A stretch of DNA of 64,000 nt from Actinomycetota bacterium (GTDB lineage: Bacteria; Actinomycetota; Acidimicrobiia; Acidimicrobiales; Ilumatobacteraceae). Below are positions 29,520-37,755 of this stretch, in pieces. Each line of letters starts with the position of its first letter. Position 1 is the first letter of the stretch. The notes beneath the pieces were generated by a model, which saw only the letters and a program-made list of their open reading frames with translations, had not been told where the DNA came from and did no database searches. The position numbers were made by a program, and so were the translations under genes. The stretch is taken from contig JAUSLV010000018.1 in the NCBI GenBank assembly GCA_030645495.1, positions 582,109-646,108 of the forward strand, written 5' to 3'.

Positions 29520-29885
29520 TTACACCCAGCGCAGTACGCCCTTGCGCCACGCGTACACGAGGCCAAGGAGCAGGACGAAGACGAAAATGCCCATCTCGAC
29601 CAGGCCGAAGGTGCCATAGGTCTCGAGGCGGGTGGCCCACGGGAAGATGAACACTGCTTCCACGTCGAACACCACGAACAGCAGGGCGAAGATGTAGTAG
29701 CGCACCTGGCTCTGCGACCAACCGTCGCCGACCGGGTTCACGCCACTCTCGTAGGCGATGTTCTTCTCCGCCGACGGCTTGTTGGGCCGCAGGATGGCGG
29801 AGATGCCGAGCAGGAGGCTGGCCAGCACCAGAGCGATGGCCGCGAACCACACCACGTTGAGGTAGTCGCGCAGGAAGTCAGACAT
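29520..29885 (-). CDS. nuoA: complex I subunit NuoA, 11-subunit operon
   Basis: The 121-residue, three-helix subunit has the conserved loop [15 protein letters not shown] and [24 protein letters not shown], with acidic residues near the quinone channel. It is the first gene of the 11-subunit operon. A TAGCTT hexamer ends 8 nt upstream of the ATG on the minus strand, in a 23-bp gap to the divergent winged-helix frame. No nuoE, nuoF or nuoG is found anywhere in this operon. Confidence 0.94.
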   Translation of the reverse strand: MSDFLRDYLNVVWFAAIALVLASLLLGISAILRPNKPSAEKNIAYESGVNPVGDGWSQSQVRYYIFALLFVVFDVEAVFIFPWATRLETYGTFGLVEMGIFVFVLLLGLVYAWRKGVLRWV

Positions 29886-29908
29886 CGCGGACGAAGCTAC
29901 TACGCCAC

Positions 29909-30544
29909 GTGAACGGCATCACAAATGGTGCGACCACTTTCCGCTTCTGGCGGTTCGCCGTACCCAGTGGAGGTGTGGAACCGCTTCCGATCTCCGGCCT
30001 GCTCCTGCGTCGTGCCGTGCTGGGCACCCTGCTCGCCGTGCGGCGACCCCTGTCACCCAGTGACCTGGCGGCTGCCCTCGCTGCTGCGGGAGTCACCACC
30101 TGCCCGAACCTGACGAAAGGCCCCAGCCGGGTGATCGCCGACCTGCTCGCCCATCAAGTGCGGATCGGGAAGGTGGCCAAGGTGGGGCCGGCGCTGTTCG
30201 CCGTGCTGCCGGGCAGCATGAGCCGCTCCACCCGCCAGCGCTGCCTGCGTTGGCAGCGCGAGGTGGCGAGGCTGCGGGCCGAGGTCGCCGACTTTCCGCC
30301 CCGCATAGTTGCTGCCGGGTCACCTCTTTCGGACGCGACAGACGTGACCGTTCCCGACGCTCCCAACTCCCTCGGGTCTCCTCTTTCGGACACGCTGCGG
30401 CTCGCCGACAACGCGTCCGAAAGAGGTGACCCCACGCGTCCTTCACACCCGCAGGGGCAGCCCGCCGCTGCCTGCGCGTCCGAAAGAGCCGAGCAGGCTC
30501 ACAACTCAGCCTGTCCTGACGGACGACATCGCTACAGTGCGCCG
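29909..30544 (+). CDS. winged-helix-like open frame, no stop before the GNAT gene
   Basis: About 110 N-terminal residues look like a real protein (LLRRAVLGTLLAVRRPLSPSDLAAALAAAG, then SRVIADLLAHQVRIGKVAKVGPALFAVLPGSMSRSTRQR). The pattern resembles small DNA-binding winged-helix proteins common in high-GC actinobacteria, but I cannot name a family. After about residue 130 the frame crosses repeated DNA (30317-30490) and becomes repetitive (GSPLSD, SERGDP), so the natural C-terminus may have been lost. The frame stays open into the GNAT gene, so a 367-residue fusion is formally possible. The start could be GTG 29909 or GTG 29975. Confidence 0.45.
30317..30490. repeat. REP-like array, four copies of a CTCTTTCGGACNC motif in both orientations
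   Basis: Copies start near 30317 and 30374 (forward) and 30412 and 30476 (reverse). The first and third form a perfect 21-bp inverted repeat (arms 30317-30337 and 30412-30432, beginning GGGTCACCTCTTTCGG). They could fold into a cruciform or an RNA hairpin. The pattern resembles REP elements moved by Y1 transposases, but no transposase is in the window. Confidence 0.65.
30533..30538 (+). promoter_or_regulatory. -10 hexamer of the GNAT gene (leaderless)
   Basis: TACAGT ends 6 nt before ATG 30545. It supports separate expression of the acetyltransferase rather than fusion to the upstream frame. Confidence 0.5.
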
Positions 30545-31012
30545 ATGTTCACCATCGCATCCGCAACGATCGAGGACCTCGATGTCCTCGTCGAGCAGGG
30601 TGGCGCATTGTTCGTCGAAGACGCCGGCAGATACGACACGTTCATCGATTTCACCTGGTCGGGACGAGAGGGTCGCGCCGACTTCGAGCGGCTGATCGCC
30701 AGCGACGACTGCCTCGTGCTGGTGGCCAGCAATGACGCGGGGGTGGTTGCCCACCTCGTCGGCTACATCCACGATGCGTCACCGACGCGGCATCCGGTCA
30801 CCTACGCAAACCTCCGCAGTTTGTACGTCGCACCTGAGACCCGGCGACAGGGTGTGGGAGATCGCCTCACACGCTCATTCGTTGACTGGGCGCGCGCCAA
30901 GGGCTGCGCCGAGGCCCATGTCGACGCCTACGCCGGCAACGAGCCAGCGCAACGGCTCTACGAGCTGCATGGCTTCGTCGTGAGGAGCACCGCAAGGGCA
31001 CTGACGCTGTAA
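30545..31012 (+). CDS. GNAT-family N-acetyltransferase
   Basis: The 155-residue protein has the acetyl-CoA-binding core NLRSLYVAPETRRQGVGDRLTRSF (R-x-x-G-x-G), preceded by beta-strand 4. It ends with NEPAQRLYELHGFV, the motif B region typical of small-molecule or peptide acetyltransferases. The substrate is unknown. I start at MFTIAS because the preceding sequence is repetitive and a promoter-like hexamer is correctly spaced. Confidence 0.8.
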   Translation: MFTIASATIEDLDVLVEQGGALFVEDAGRYDTFIDFTWSGREGRADFERLIASDDCLVLVASNDAGVVAHLVGYIHDASPTRHPVTYANLRSLYVAPETRRQGVGDRLTRSFVDWARAKGCAEAHVDAYAGNEPAQRLYELHGFVVRSTARALTL

Positions 31013-31025
31013 CTCCGGAGCGGGT

Positions 31026-32384
31026 TCAGGCGGGGGGAAGGGCTTGAGTGGCGTCGAGCCACCAGGCCATGCCGGCGGAGATCTGCTCGCTGGTCATGCC
31101 GCCGGCGTAGAACGCGCCAGACGACGCCGGGGTGCCGACGTTCGCCTTCGCGTGGGCGACGGCCTCGGCCAGATCGGCGGCGAAGCGCTCCACCACGCCG
31201 GGCTGGGTGTTGGGGCGGGTGACGCAGAAGTGCACGGCCGGCGGCATCTGCAACCCGTTGAGGCGCCAACGACGCGTGCTGAGCGCGTCGTTCACCAGGA
31301 AGATGTCGAGCCCACTGGCGGCAGTGGTGGTGAACGCAACGTTGAAGAACGGGTCGCCCAGCACCTCCAGTTCGGGCACGGCCTCGATCGCAGCACGCAA
31401 CGCGGCGGCCGTGCGGAAGATGTCGGCCGCGATCGCCATGTAGCCCTCGCGACCCAACGACACCATCGCCGCCCACGCCGCAGCGATGATGCCGCCCGAG
31501 CGCGAGCCGCTCATGCCGGGCGAGGTGTACAGCCCGCCCGGCCAGTCGGGCACGATGAAGTACTGCAGGCGGCGCAGCTCGGCGGTGCGGTACAGCAGCA
31601 CGCTCGAACCCTTCAGGCCGAACCCGTACTTGTGGGTGTCGGCGCTGATCGACGTGACTCCCGGCAGCCGGAAGTCGAACACCGGCACGGGGTACCCGAG
31701 CGCTTCGCCCCACGCGAGCACGAACCCGCCGAGGCAACCGTCGACATGCAGGTTGGTGCCCAGTTCCAGGGCGAGCGCGGAGAGTTCCTCGATCGGGTCG
31801 ACCAGGCCATGCGGGTAGGTGCCGGCCGAGCCGACGAGCGCGACCGTGTTCGCGTCGCACAGCGACCTCACCGACGCCATGTCGGCCACGTAGCGGTCGG
31901 TGACCGCAGCGCGCCGCACCTCGATCCCGAAGTAGTGCGCGCCCTTCAGCAGCGCCGGATGGGCGGTGGTGGGCATCACCACGTTGGGCCGATCGATGCC
32001 GCGCTCGCGACCCCACTCGCGGTACACGAGCAACGGGTTCATCAAGCTCTCGGTGCCACCGCTGGTGACCACTCCGATCGCCTCGGGCGCGTGCAGCATG
32101 TCGGCGGTCATCGTGATGATCTCGCCCTCGAAGCGCGTGGCGCTGGGGTACATGTCGCGCTGCAGCACGTTGGCATGGCTGTAGTGCCCATACACCTCGT
32201 TGAGAAACGCGTAGTGCGCCTCGTCGCCGCTGTAGATGGAACCGCTGATCCGGCCCTCGTGGTAGGGCGAATCCTCCTCGGTGGCCATTGCCTCGATCTC
32301 GGCGAGGATCTGCTCGCGCGGCCTGCCCTGCTCGGGGAAGGCACGCACGACGGGGTAACGATCGGCGTAGGGGTACAGGCCCAT
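31026..32384 (-). CDS. PLP-dependent lyase/decarboxylase, sphingosine-1-phosphate-lyase-like
   Basis: The 452-residue group II decarboxylase-fold enzyme has VTSGGTESLMNPLL (phosphate and PLP binding), NLHVDGCLGGFVL (the Asp that pairs with the PLP nitrogen), and SADTHKYGFGLKGSS with the Schiff-base Lys. This set is closest to S1P lyases, which split phosphorylated amino alcohols into an aldehyde and phosphoethanolamine. Bacterial relatives also act on other amino compounds. It is the last gene of a permease-kinase-lyase run, 9 bp after the FGGY kinase gene, which fits a pathway that first phosphorylates the substrate. Confidence 0.75.
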   Translation of the reverse strand: MGLYPYADRYPVVRAFPEQGRPREQILAEIEAMATEEDSPYHEGRISGSIYSGDEAHYAFLNEVYGHYSHANVLQRDMYPSATRFEGEIITMTADMLHAPEAIGVVTSGGTESLMNPLLVYREWGRERGIDRPNVVMPTTAHPALLKGAHYFGIEVRRAAVTDRYVADMASVRSLCDANTVALVGSAGTYPHGLVDPIEELSALALELGTNLHVDGCLGGFVLAWGEALGYPVPVFDFRLPGVTSISADTHKYGFGLKGSSVLLYRTAELRRLQYFIVPDWPGGLYTSPGMSGSRSGGIIAAAWAAMVSLGREGYMAIAADIFRTAAALRAAIEAVPELEVLGDPFFNVAFTTTAASGLDIFLVNDALSTRRWRLNGLQMPPAVHFCVTRPNTQPGVVERFAADLAEAVAHAKANVGTPASSGAFYAGGMTSEQISAGMAWWLDATQALPPA

Positions 32385-32393
32385 TGGTTCTCC

Positions 32394-33872
32394 TCAGGAG
32401 GTGGCGAGAGCGGGGTGGAGCGTGGCGAGGCGAGCGATGCAGCGAGCCATCGCATCACGGTTCGTCGGGTCGGGGTCGTGCACTGCGTCGATGTGCAACA
32501 ACGATGGCACGGTGGCGATGTCGAGCAGGCCGAGCGCGTGGAACGCGAGGAATGCAGCGCCGCGAGCGTTGGTGGCGCGAGGCTCGGCGAGGCGGTGCAC
32601 GGGTCGGTCGAGGCAGTCGGCCAGCAGCTGCGCCCACAGCGCGCTCTGGGCGCCGCCGCCGCCGAAACGCACGAACGGGAACGGCGCACCGACGAACGAC
32701 TCGACCGCGGGCAGCAGCCAGCCGAGGTTCTGCGCCACGCCTTCCAGCGTGGCGCGCAACGCGTGGCGCCGGTCGTGCTGCAGCGACATCCCGATGTACG
32801 CGCCACGCACGTCGTCGTTCGGGCTGGGAGCGATGGTGCCCAGCAGCCATGGCAGGAACTGCACCCCATCGGCTGACACCGCTTGGGCATCGTCGAGTGC
32901 GGTGGCGATGTCGGGGTAGCCGTACAGCTTCTGCGCCCATTCCAGCGCCCGGCCGCCCAGGCCGTTCTCGGCCATCACGTAGTACTTGCCCTCCAACGGG
33001 CTGGGCACGGTGAGCACACCGGTGGTGAGATCGCCGCCCATTGCACCGACATGGCTGACGAGCACCGAAGTGGTGCCGATGATCACCGACCCCGCGTCGG
33101 GGCCGAGCGCTCCGCTGCCCACTGCCGACGTGATCGAGTCGATCGTGCCGGCGATCACCGGCAGTCCGGCTGGTATCCCCAGTTCCGTCGCTACGGCGGT
33201 GGTGAGTTCGCCGACGATGTCGTTCATGCCGATCAGCTGCGGCAACTTCGCCGGCTCGAGCTTCGTCGCCGCCACGAGATCGGGGTCGTAGTCGGTGGTA
33301 CCCCACGTGCGGTTGTCGCACACCAGCTGTCCGAACATGGTGGACTGCGTGGCGGTGACGCGACCCGTCAGCCGGGCGGTGACGTAGTCCATCGGCTCGA
33401 CCAGCGCGGCAGCATCGGCGTACGCCTGCGGGTGGAACTGCTGCAGCACGTGCGCGTGAGCAATGTTGTCGTTGCCGCTGGGCAGCGGGATCAGCCCGTG
33501 CCGTTCGAGGAACAGCATGAACGACTCGTCGGTGAGCAGCGTGAGGTTGTGCGCCGCGCCGCGTGTGTCCATCCACAAGATGCACGGGCCGGTGGGGGTG
33601 CCGTCGGCCGCCACGGGCACCGTGCTCATGTACTGGCTGGTGACGGCGATGGCCACGATCGATGGCGCGTGCGCCACCGCGTCGAGCACCTCGTGGGTGG
33701 CATGCACGATCGCCGTCCACATCTCGCGCGGGTCCTGCTCGGCACCACCTTCGGGAAGGAAGGTGGTGCCGACAGGAGCGCTGCGCCACACGTGCGTGTG
33801 GCCGGTGTGGTCGACGAGCGCGACCTTGGGGCCGCCGGTGCCGAGGTCGATGGCGAGGATGCAGCCGGTCAT
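32394..33872 (-). CDS. FGGY-family carbohydrate kinase (xylulokinase-like)
   Basis: The 492-residue kinase has the N-terminal phosphate loop ILAIDLGTGGPKVALVD, the substrate-region ILWMDTRG, and the C-terminal ATP site RFGGGGAQSALWAQLLADCLDRPV. FGGY kinases phosphorylate polyols, ketoses and related compounds. The substrate cannot be deduced; neighbours suggest an amino alcohol or polyol rather than a pentose catabolic operon. Start chosen at MTGCIL, 10 bp downstream of the permease stop. Confidence 0.82.
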   Translation of the reverse strand: MTGCILAIDLGTGGPKVALVDHTGHTHVWRSAPVGTTFLPEGGAEQDPREMWTAIVHATHEVLDAVAHAPSIVAIAVTSQYMSTVPVAADGTPTGPCILWMDTRGAAHNLTLLTDESFMLFLERHGLIPLPSGNDNIAHAHVLQQFHPQAYADAAALVEPMDYVTARLTGRVTATQSTMFGQLVCDNRTWGTTDYDPDLVAATKLEPAKLPQLIGMNDIVGELTTAVATELGIPAGLPVIAGTIDSITSAVGSGALGPDAGSVIIGTTSVLVSHVGAMGGDLTTGVLTVPSPLEGKYYVMAENGLGGRALEWAQKLYGYPDIATALDDAQAVSADGVQFLPWLLGTIAPSPNDDVRGAYIGMSLQHDRRHALRATLEGVAQNLGWLLPAVESFVGAPFPFVRFGGGGAQSALWAQLLADCLDRPVHRLAEPRATNARGAAFLAFHALGLLDIATVPSLLHIDAVHDPDPTNRDAMARCIARLATLHPALATS

Positions 33873-33882
33873 GTGGTGGTGC

Positions 33883-35559
33883 TTACACCGCCCGGCCGTG
33901 CTCCACGGCATCGAGCTCGCGCTCGATGGCCATCAGTTCTTCCTTGCTGCCCTGCACCTTGGGCCCGGTGAACCACTTCTTGCCGCTGATCCGCCAATAC
34001 CCGAGCACGAAGATCGCGGCGAGGAGGATGAGTGGCCCGGTGAAGTTGAAGTTGTTCTGTCGGAAGAACGACCCGTCGCCGTAGATGTCGTTCTCCGCGC
34101 CCCAGATCGGCCAGAACGGCCAGAAGAGCGGGGCGACGAACAGGATCGAGATGAAGCCGATCCAGACGATCGACATCCAGCCGACGATCTTGTGTCGGCC
34201 TTTCAGGTTCCAGGGGCCGACCTGGAAATCGGGGTTCCGCAAGCGCAAGTAGATCGGGATCCCGTACGAGATGTAGAGACCGATCACACAAATCCCCGTC
34301 ATGGCGAAGAACGCTGTCGAGTATCGACCGGCGCCGCTGCCGCGCACATAGAGCGAGGTGGAGCCGACGATCGCCGACAGGGCGACACCGAGCCACACCG
34401 AGTTGGTGGGCGTACGCGTCTTCTTGTTGATCTTGTGCCAGTGCTTCGAGCCGGGCAACGCCCCGTCACGGCTGAACGCGTAGATCATGCGGCTGTTGGC
34501 CGTCACCGACGCCAGGCCGCAGAAGAACTGGCCCATGATGGCAATGAAGATGAGCAACTTCGCGGCACCGGTTCCGAGTGCATCGGAGATCAGGCGCGGT
34601 GCAGCGTTGACGAGGAACGGATCGTTCGCACTGCCGAACGCGATGTCGCCGTAGGTGCCCAACGGCAGATCCGGTGTGACGCCGGCACCCTTCTTCGGCA
34701 GCGCAGCGATCATCGCCAGGTTGAGCACGAGACCGGCGATGGCTGAGATGTAGATCGAGCGAACGATCGCCTTCGGAGCTTCGGTACGTGCACCGACGGT
34801 CTCCTCGCTGACGTGGGCCGATGCGTCGAAGCCGGTGATGGTGTACTGCGCGAGCAACAAGCCGAGCGCGAACAGGTAGATCGTCACGAACATACCGCCC
34901 GTCCACCCGGTCATGCCGGGAGGTGCTGCGTCGAAGGCACCGGCGATACCACGGCTGTTGCTGGGCGCGATGAACAGCACGCCGGCGATGATCACCACGC
35001 CGACAACGTGCCACCACACGCTCACATCACCCATCAGTTTCACGAGATCGATGCTGAAGGTATTCAGCAGACCGTGCACCACCAACACGATGAGGAAGAT
35101 GACGAAGACGCTGCCCACGGTGAGACGGAAACTGTCGTCGAACAAGCGGATGAAGTAGGCGATGAACACGGACAACGCATAGTCAACGCTGGCGATCACC
35201 CCGATCTGGCCGATCAGGTTGAAGTAGCCGGTGAACCACGACCAGCGCGGCGCGTTCTTCTTGGCCAGCTTCGCCGACCAGTAGTACAGGCCACCGGCAG
35301 TGGGATAGGCCGAGCAGATTTCGCCCATCGCCATGCCCACCAGCAGGGCGAAGAAGCCCACCACGATCCAACCGATGGTGATCACCCGCGGTCCGCTGGT
35401 GACCATGCCGAGCCAGAAGCTCGTCATGCCGCCGGCCAGGATCGAGATGATCGAAAAGCTGATCGCGAAGTTGCTGAATGTACTCATGCCGCGATGCAGC
35501 TCCTGGGCATAGCCCATCGAGTGCAGATGGTCGCGGTCCTCGTCCACGGTCTCGGCCAT
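33883..35559 (-). CDS. APC-superfamily amino acid/amine permease
   Basis: The 558-residue, 12-TM transporter has the TM1 region NFAISFSIISILAGGMTSFW, MGEICSAYPTAGGLYYW (the TM3 signature of GABA and choline-type permeases), ITGFDASAHVSEET and SRMIYAFSRDGALPGS. These match the amino acid-choline transporter branch that imports GABA, choline, polyamines or related amines. A strong Shine-Dalgarno (AAGGGGG) lies 5 nt before the ATG. A perfect palindrome 44 bp upstream is a candidate operator. Neighbours are consistent with amine catabolism. Confidence 0.85.
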   Translation of the reverse strand: MAETVDEDRDHLHSMGYAQELHRGMSTFSNFAISFSIISILAGGMTSFWLGMVTSGPRVITIGWIVVGFFALLVGMAMGEICSAYPTAGGLYYWSAKLAKKNAPRWSWFTGYFNLIGQIGVIASVDYALSVFIAYFIRLFDDSFRLTVGSVFVIFLIVLVVHGLLNTFSIDLVKLMGDVSVWWHVVGVVIIAGVLFIAPSNSRGIAGAFDAAPPGMTGWTGGMFVTIYLFALGLLLAQYTITGFDASAHVSEETVGARTEAPKAIVRSIYISAIAGLVLNLAMIAALPKKGAGVTPDLPLGTYGDIAFGSANDPFLVNAAPRLISDALGTGAAKLLIFIAIMGQFFCGLASVTANSRMIYAFSRDGALPGSKHWHKINKKTRTPTNSVWLGVALSAIVGSTSLYVRGSGAGRYSTAFFAMTGICVIGLYISYGIPIYLRLRNPDFQVGPWNLKGRHKIVGWMSIVWIGFISILFVAPLFWPFWPIWGAENDIYGDGSFFRQNNFNFTGPLILLAAIFVLGYWRISGKKWFTGPKVQGSKEELMAIERELDAVEHGRAV

Positions 35560-35602
35560 GGAACCCCCTTCGTTGTAGGAATCCGGTGACCCTTGGCCCT
35601 CG

Positions 35603-35618
35603 CGAATTCCCCAATTCG
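35603..35618. promoter_or_regulatory. palindromic operator candidate upstream of the permease
   Basis: CGAATT-CCCC-AATTCG: perfect 6-bp arms around a 4-bp spacer, AT-rich within GC-rich surroundings, in the only sizeable gap (68 bp) of this gene block. No regulator gene is adjacent. Confidence 0.35.
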
Positions 35619-35627
35619 GGCGAAGGA

Positions 35628-36329
35628 TCAACGGTGGTCTAGCACGTCGTGAAACTCGCTCGTGACAACCGCATCGAGGAACCAGTCGACGATTCGGTCG
35701 GCGTTCGGGCGGCTCTGTGACACGTTCGCGCGTGAGGTCGCCATCAGTTCTTCCGCGCTGGAACCGGTGCGCGCCAACTCGTCGGCGCCGGGGCCGGCGC
35801 TCCAGCGGCGCAGCATCGTTTCGGTGGCCTCGGGGTGGAACTGAGTGCTGAAGGTGCGCCCCAGCTGCCACGCCTGTGGCCCCACCGCGCTGCGGGCCAG
35901 TTCGGTGGCACCGGGTGGCAGCGACACCATGTCGTAGTGCCACTGCAGCCACGGGCCTGCGGCGATCGTGGTTGGGATATCGCTGGCCACGCTCATCCAA
36001 CCCACCTCTGGCTCGCTCGCCCGTTGCACGCTGCCGCCCAACGTGTGCGCCAACACCTGGTTGCCGAAGCAGATGCCGAACACCGGCACCCCACGGCGAA
36101 CTGCCGCATGGATCACGGCCGACTCGGCGGCCACGTTGTGCGCCACCTCCGGCCAGTACACGCTCCACTCGCTGCCCAGCAGCAGCACCAGATCGTGACC
36201 ATCCAACGGCGGCCACCCGCCTGGCTGCTCGCGATGGCACTCGTCGAACGCGAAGCCGTGCGAACGGAAGCGCTCCCCCACGAAGCCGGGGTCGGCGTCA
36301 TTGGCGTTGGCGATCAGCAGAGCACGCAC
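35628..36329 (-). CDS. class I glutamine amidotransferase-like protein
   Basis: The 233-residue single-domain GATase-1 protein has the nucleophile elbow FGICFGNQVLAHTLGG and the catalytic His-Glu pair in TQFHPEAT. Stand-alone members include GMP-synthase-like amidases that hydrolyse gamma-glutamyl amides. The start is GTG. It sits 16 bp after the aldehyde dehydrogenase gene and before the permease, so it probably acts on a glutamylated intermediate in the same pathway. The exact substrate is unknown. Confidence 0.75.
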   Translation of the reverse strand: MRALLIANANDADPGFVGERFRSHGFAFDECHREQPGGWPPLDGHDLVLLLGSEWSVYWPEVAHNVAAESAVIHAAVRRGVPVFGICFGNQVLAHTLGGSVQRASEPEVGWMSVASDIPTTIAAGPWLQWHYDMVSLPPGATELARSAVGPQAWQLGRTFSTQFHPEATETMLRRWSAGPGADELARTGSSAEELMATSRANVSQSRPNADRIVDWFLDAVVTSEFHDVLDHR

Positions 36330-36345
36330 GGCGGCATCGTACGCG

Positions 36346-37707
36346 TCAGGCCTCGGTCGAGATGAAGACGTTCTTCAACTCGGTGTAATGGTCGAGCACC
36401 CGCATCGAGTGCTCGCGGCCCAACCCGCTCTGTTTGAACCCGCCGAACGGTGTCCAGTAGCGCACCGACGAGTTGGAGTTGACGCTGATGGTGCCTGCCT
36501 CCATGGCTCGCGACACTCGGAGCGCCTTCGCCCCATCGCGGGTCCAGATGGAACCCGACAGGCCGTACTCGGTGTCGTTGGCGATGCGGATGGCGTCGGC
36601 TTCGTCGTCGAACGGGATCACCACCACCACCGGACCGAACACCTCCTCGCGTACCACCCGCGCGTTGGCGTCGGTGGGCGTGGCGATCATCGTCGGGTGC
36701 CAGTAGCCGGGGCCGGTGGGTACGTCGCTGGTGAACACGGTGTCGAGGCCGTCGCTGAAGCTGCGCACGGTTGCCAGGTGTTCCTTGGTGACCAGCGGGC
36801 CCATTGCGCTGCTCGGCAACATCGGGTCGCCGATGGTGAACTCCTTGGCAGCGGCGATTAGCAACTGCAGGAACCGGTCGAAGGCCGAACGCTCCACCAG
36901 GATCCGGCTGCGCGCGCAGCAGTCCTGACCGCTGTTGTCGAACACGGCGCCCGGTGCTGCCGCGGCGGCCTTCTCCAGATCCGCGTCGGCGAACACGATG
37001 TTCGCGCTCTTGCCGCCCAGCTCGAGCGTCACCCGCTTCACCTGCTCGGCACAGCCGGCCATGATCCGCTTGCCCACCTCGGTGCTGCCGGTGAACGACA
37101 CCTTGCGCACGTCGGGGTGCGTGACGAAGCGCCACCCGACGTTGCCGCCGCTGCCCACCACCACGTTGATGACACCCTCGGGTATGCCGGCCTCCAGCGC
37201 CAACTCGCCCAGCCGCACACTCGTGTGCGGAGTGATCTCGGCCGGCTTCAGCACAGCCGTGTTGCCGGCGGCGATGGCCGGGCCCAGCTTCCAGCCGGCC
37301 ATCATCATCGGGAAGTTCCACGGAGCGATCAACCCCACCACGCCCAGCGGCTCGGGGAAGGTGAGGTTCACGCCGCTGGCCACGGGAAGGGTGCTGCCCC
37401 CGAACTTCTCGATCGCTCCTGCGAAATAGTGCATCACGTTCGACGCGTTGTTCGCGCACCACACGCTGTTGCCGATGGTCATACCCATATTGCGGGTCTC
37501 CATCTCGCCCAACTCCTGCGCGTGGTCGGCGATCACGTCGGCGTAGCGCCGCATCAGGCGGGCACGGTCGGCGGGGGCGATCGCTCGCCACACCGGGCCG
37601 GCGGCCTTCGCCTTCGCGATGACCGCATCGGTCTCCTCCACCGAGGCGGACGGCAGGGTGGAGATCGCTTCTTCCGTGGTGGGGTTGTACAGGGTCACGT
37701 TGGGCAC
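36346..37707 (-). CDS. NAD(P)-dependent aldehyde dehydrogenase
   Basis: The 453-residue class 3-fold enzyme has the cofactor motif SFTGSTEVGKRIM, the general base in VTLELGGKSANIVF, and the catalytic cysteine in DNSGQDCCARSRI, followed by EEVFGPVVVV. The QDCC arrangement is like gamma-aminobutyraldehyde and related semialdehyde dehydrogenases. In this cluster it probably oxidises an aldehyde made from an amine or by the S1P-lyase-like enzyme. GTG start; TACCCT ends 7 nt upstream, so expression is probably leaderless. Confidence 0.85.
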   Translation of the reverse strand: MPNVTLYNPTTEEAISTLPSASVEETDAVIAKAKAAGPVWRAIAPADRARLMRRYADVIADHAQELGEMETRNMGMTIGNSVWCANNASNVMHYFAGAIEKFGGSTLPVASGVNLTFPEPLGVVGLIAPWNFPMMMAGWKLGPAIAAGNTAVLKPAEITPHTSVRLGELALEAGIPEGVINVVVGSGGNVGWRFVTHPDVRKVSFTGSTEVGKRIMAGCAEQVKRVTLELGGKSANIVFADADLEKAAAAAPGAVFDNSGQDCCARSRILVERSAFDRFLQLLIAAAKEFTIGDPMLPSSAMGPLVTKEHLATVRSFSDGLDTVFTSDVPTGPGYWHPTMIATPTDANARVVREEVFGPVVVVIPFDDEADAIRIANDTEYGLSGSIWTRDGAKALRVSRAMEAGTISVNSNSSVRYWTPFGGFKQSGLGREHSMRVLDHYTELKNVFISTEA

Positions 37708-37714
37708 GGTCGCG

Positions 37715-37720
37715 AGGGTA
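37715..37720 (-). promoter_or_regulatory. -10 hexamer of the aldehyde dehydrogenase operon (leaderless)
   Basis: TACCCT (minus strand) ends 7 nt before the GTG start. It lies in the 48-bp divergent gap shared with the first C26 gene. Confidence 0.45.
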
Positions 37721-37743
37721 GCTGCGCGCCCTGCGTCACGCGG

Positions 37744-37749
37744 CAGAAT
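37744..37749 (+). promoter_or_regulatory. -10 hexamer of the first C26 gene (leaderless)
   Basis: CAGAAT ends 6 nt before ATG 37756, with the spacing seen at other lead genes in the window. Confidence 0.4.
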
Positions 37750-37755
37750 GTGGGC

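Noticed and set aside
29909..31012. Single 367-residue winged-helix-GNAT fusion protein
   Set aside because: The linker is made of repeat DNA, and a correctly spaced -10 hexamer precedes an internal ATG where GNAT homology begins. Kept as two entries; fusion noted only as a possibility.
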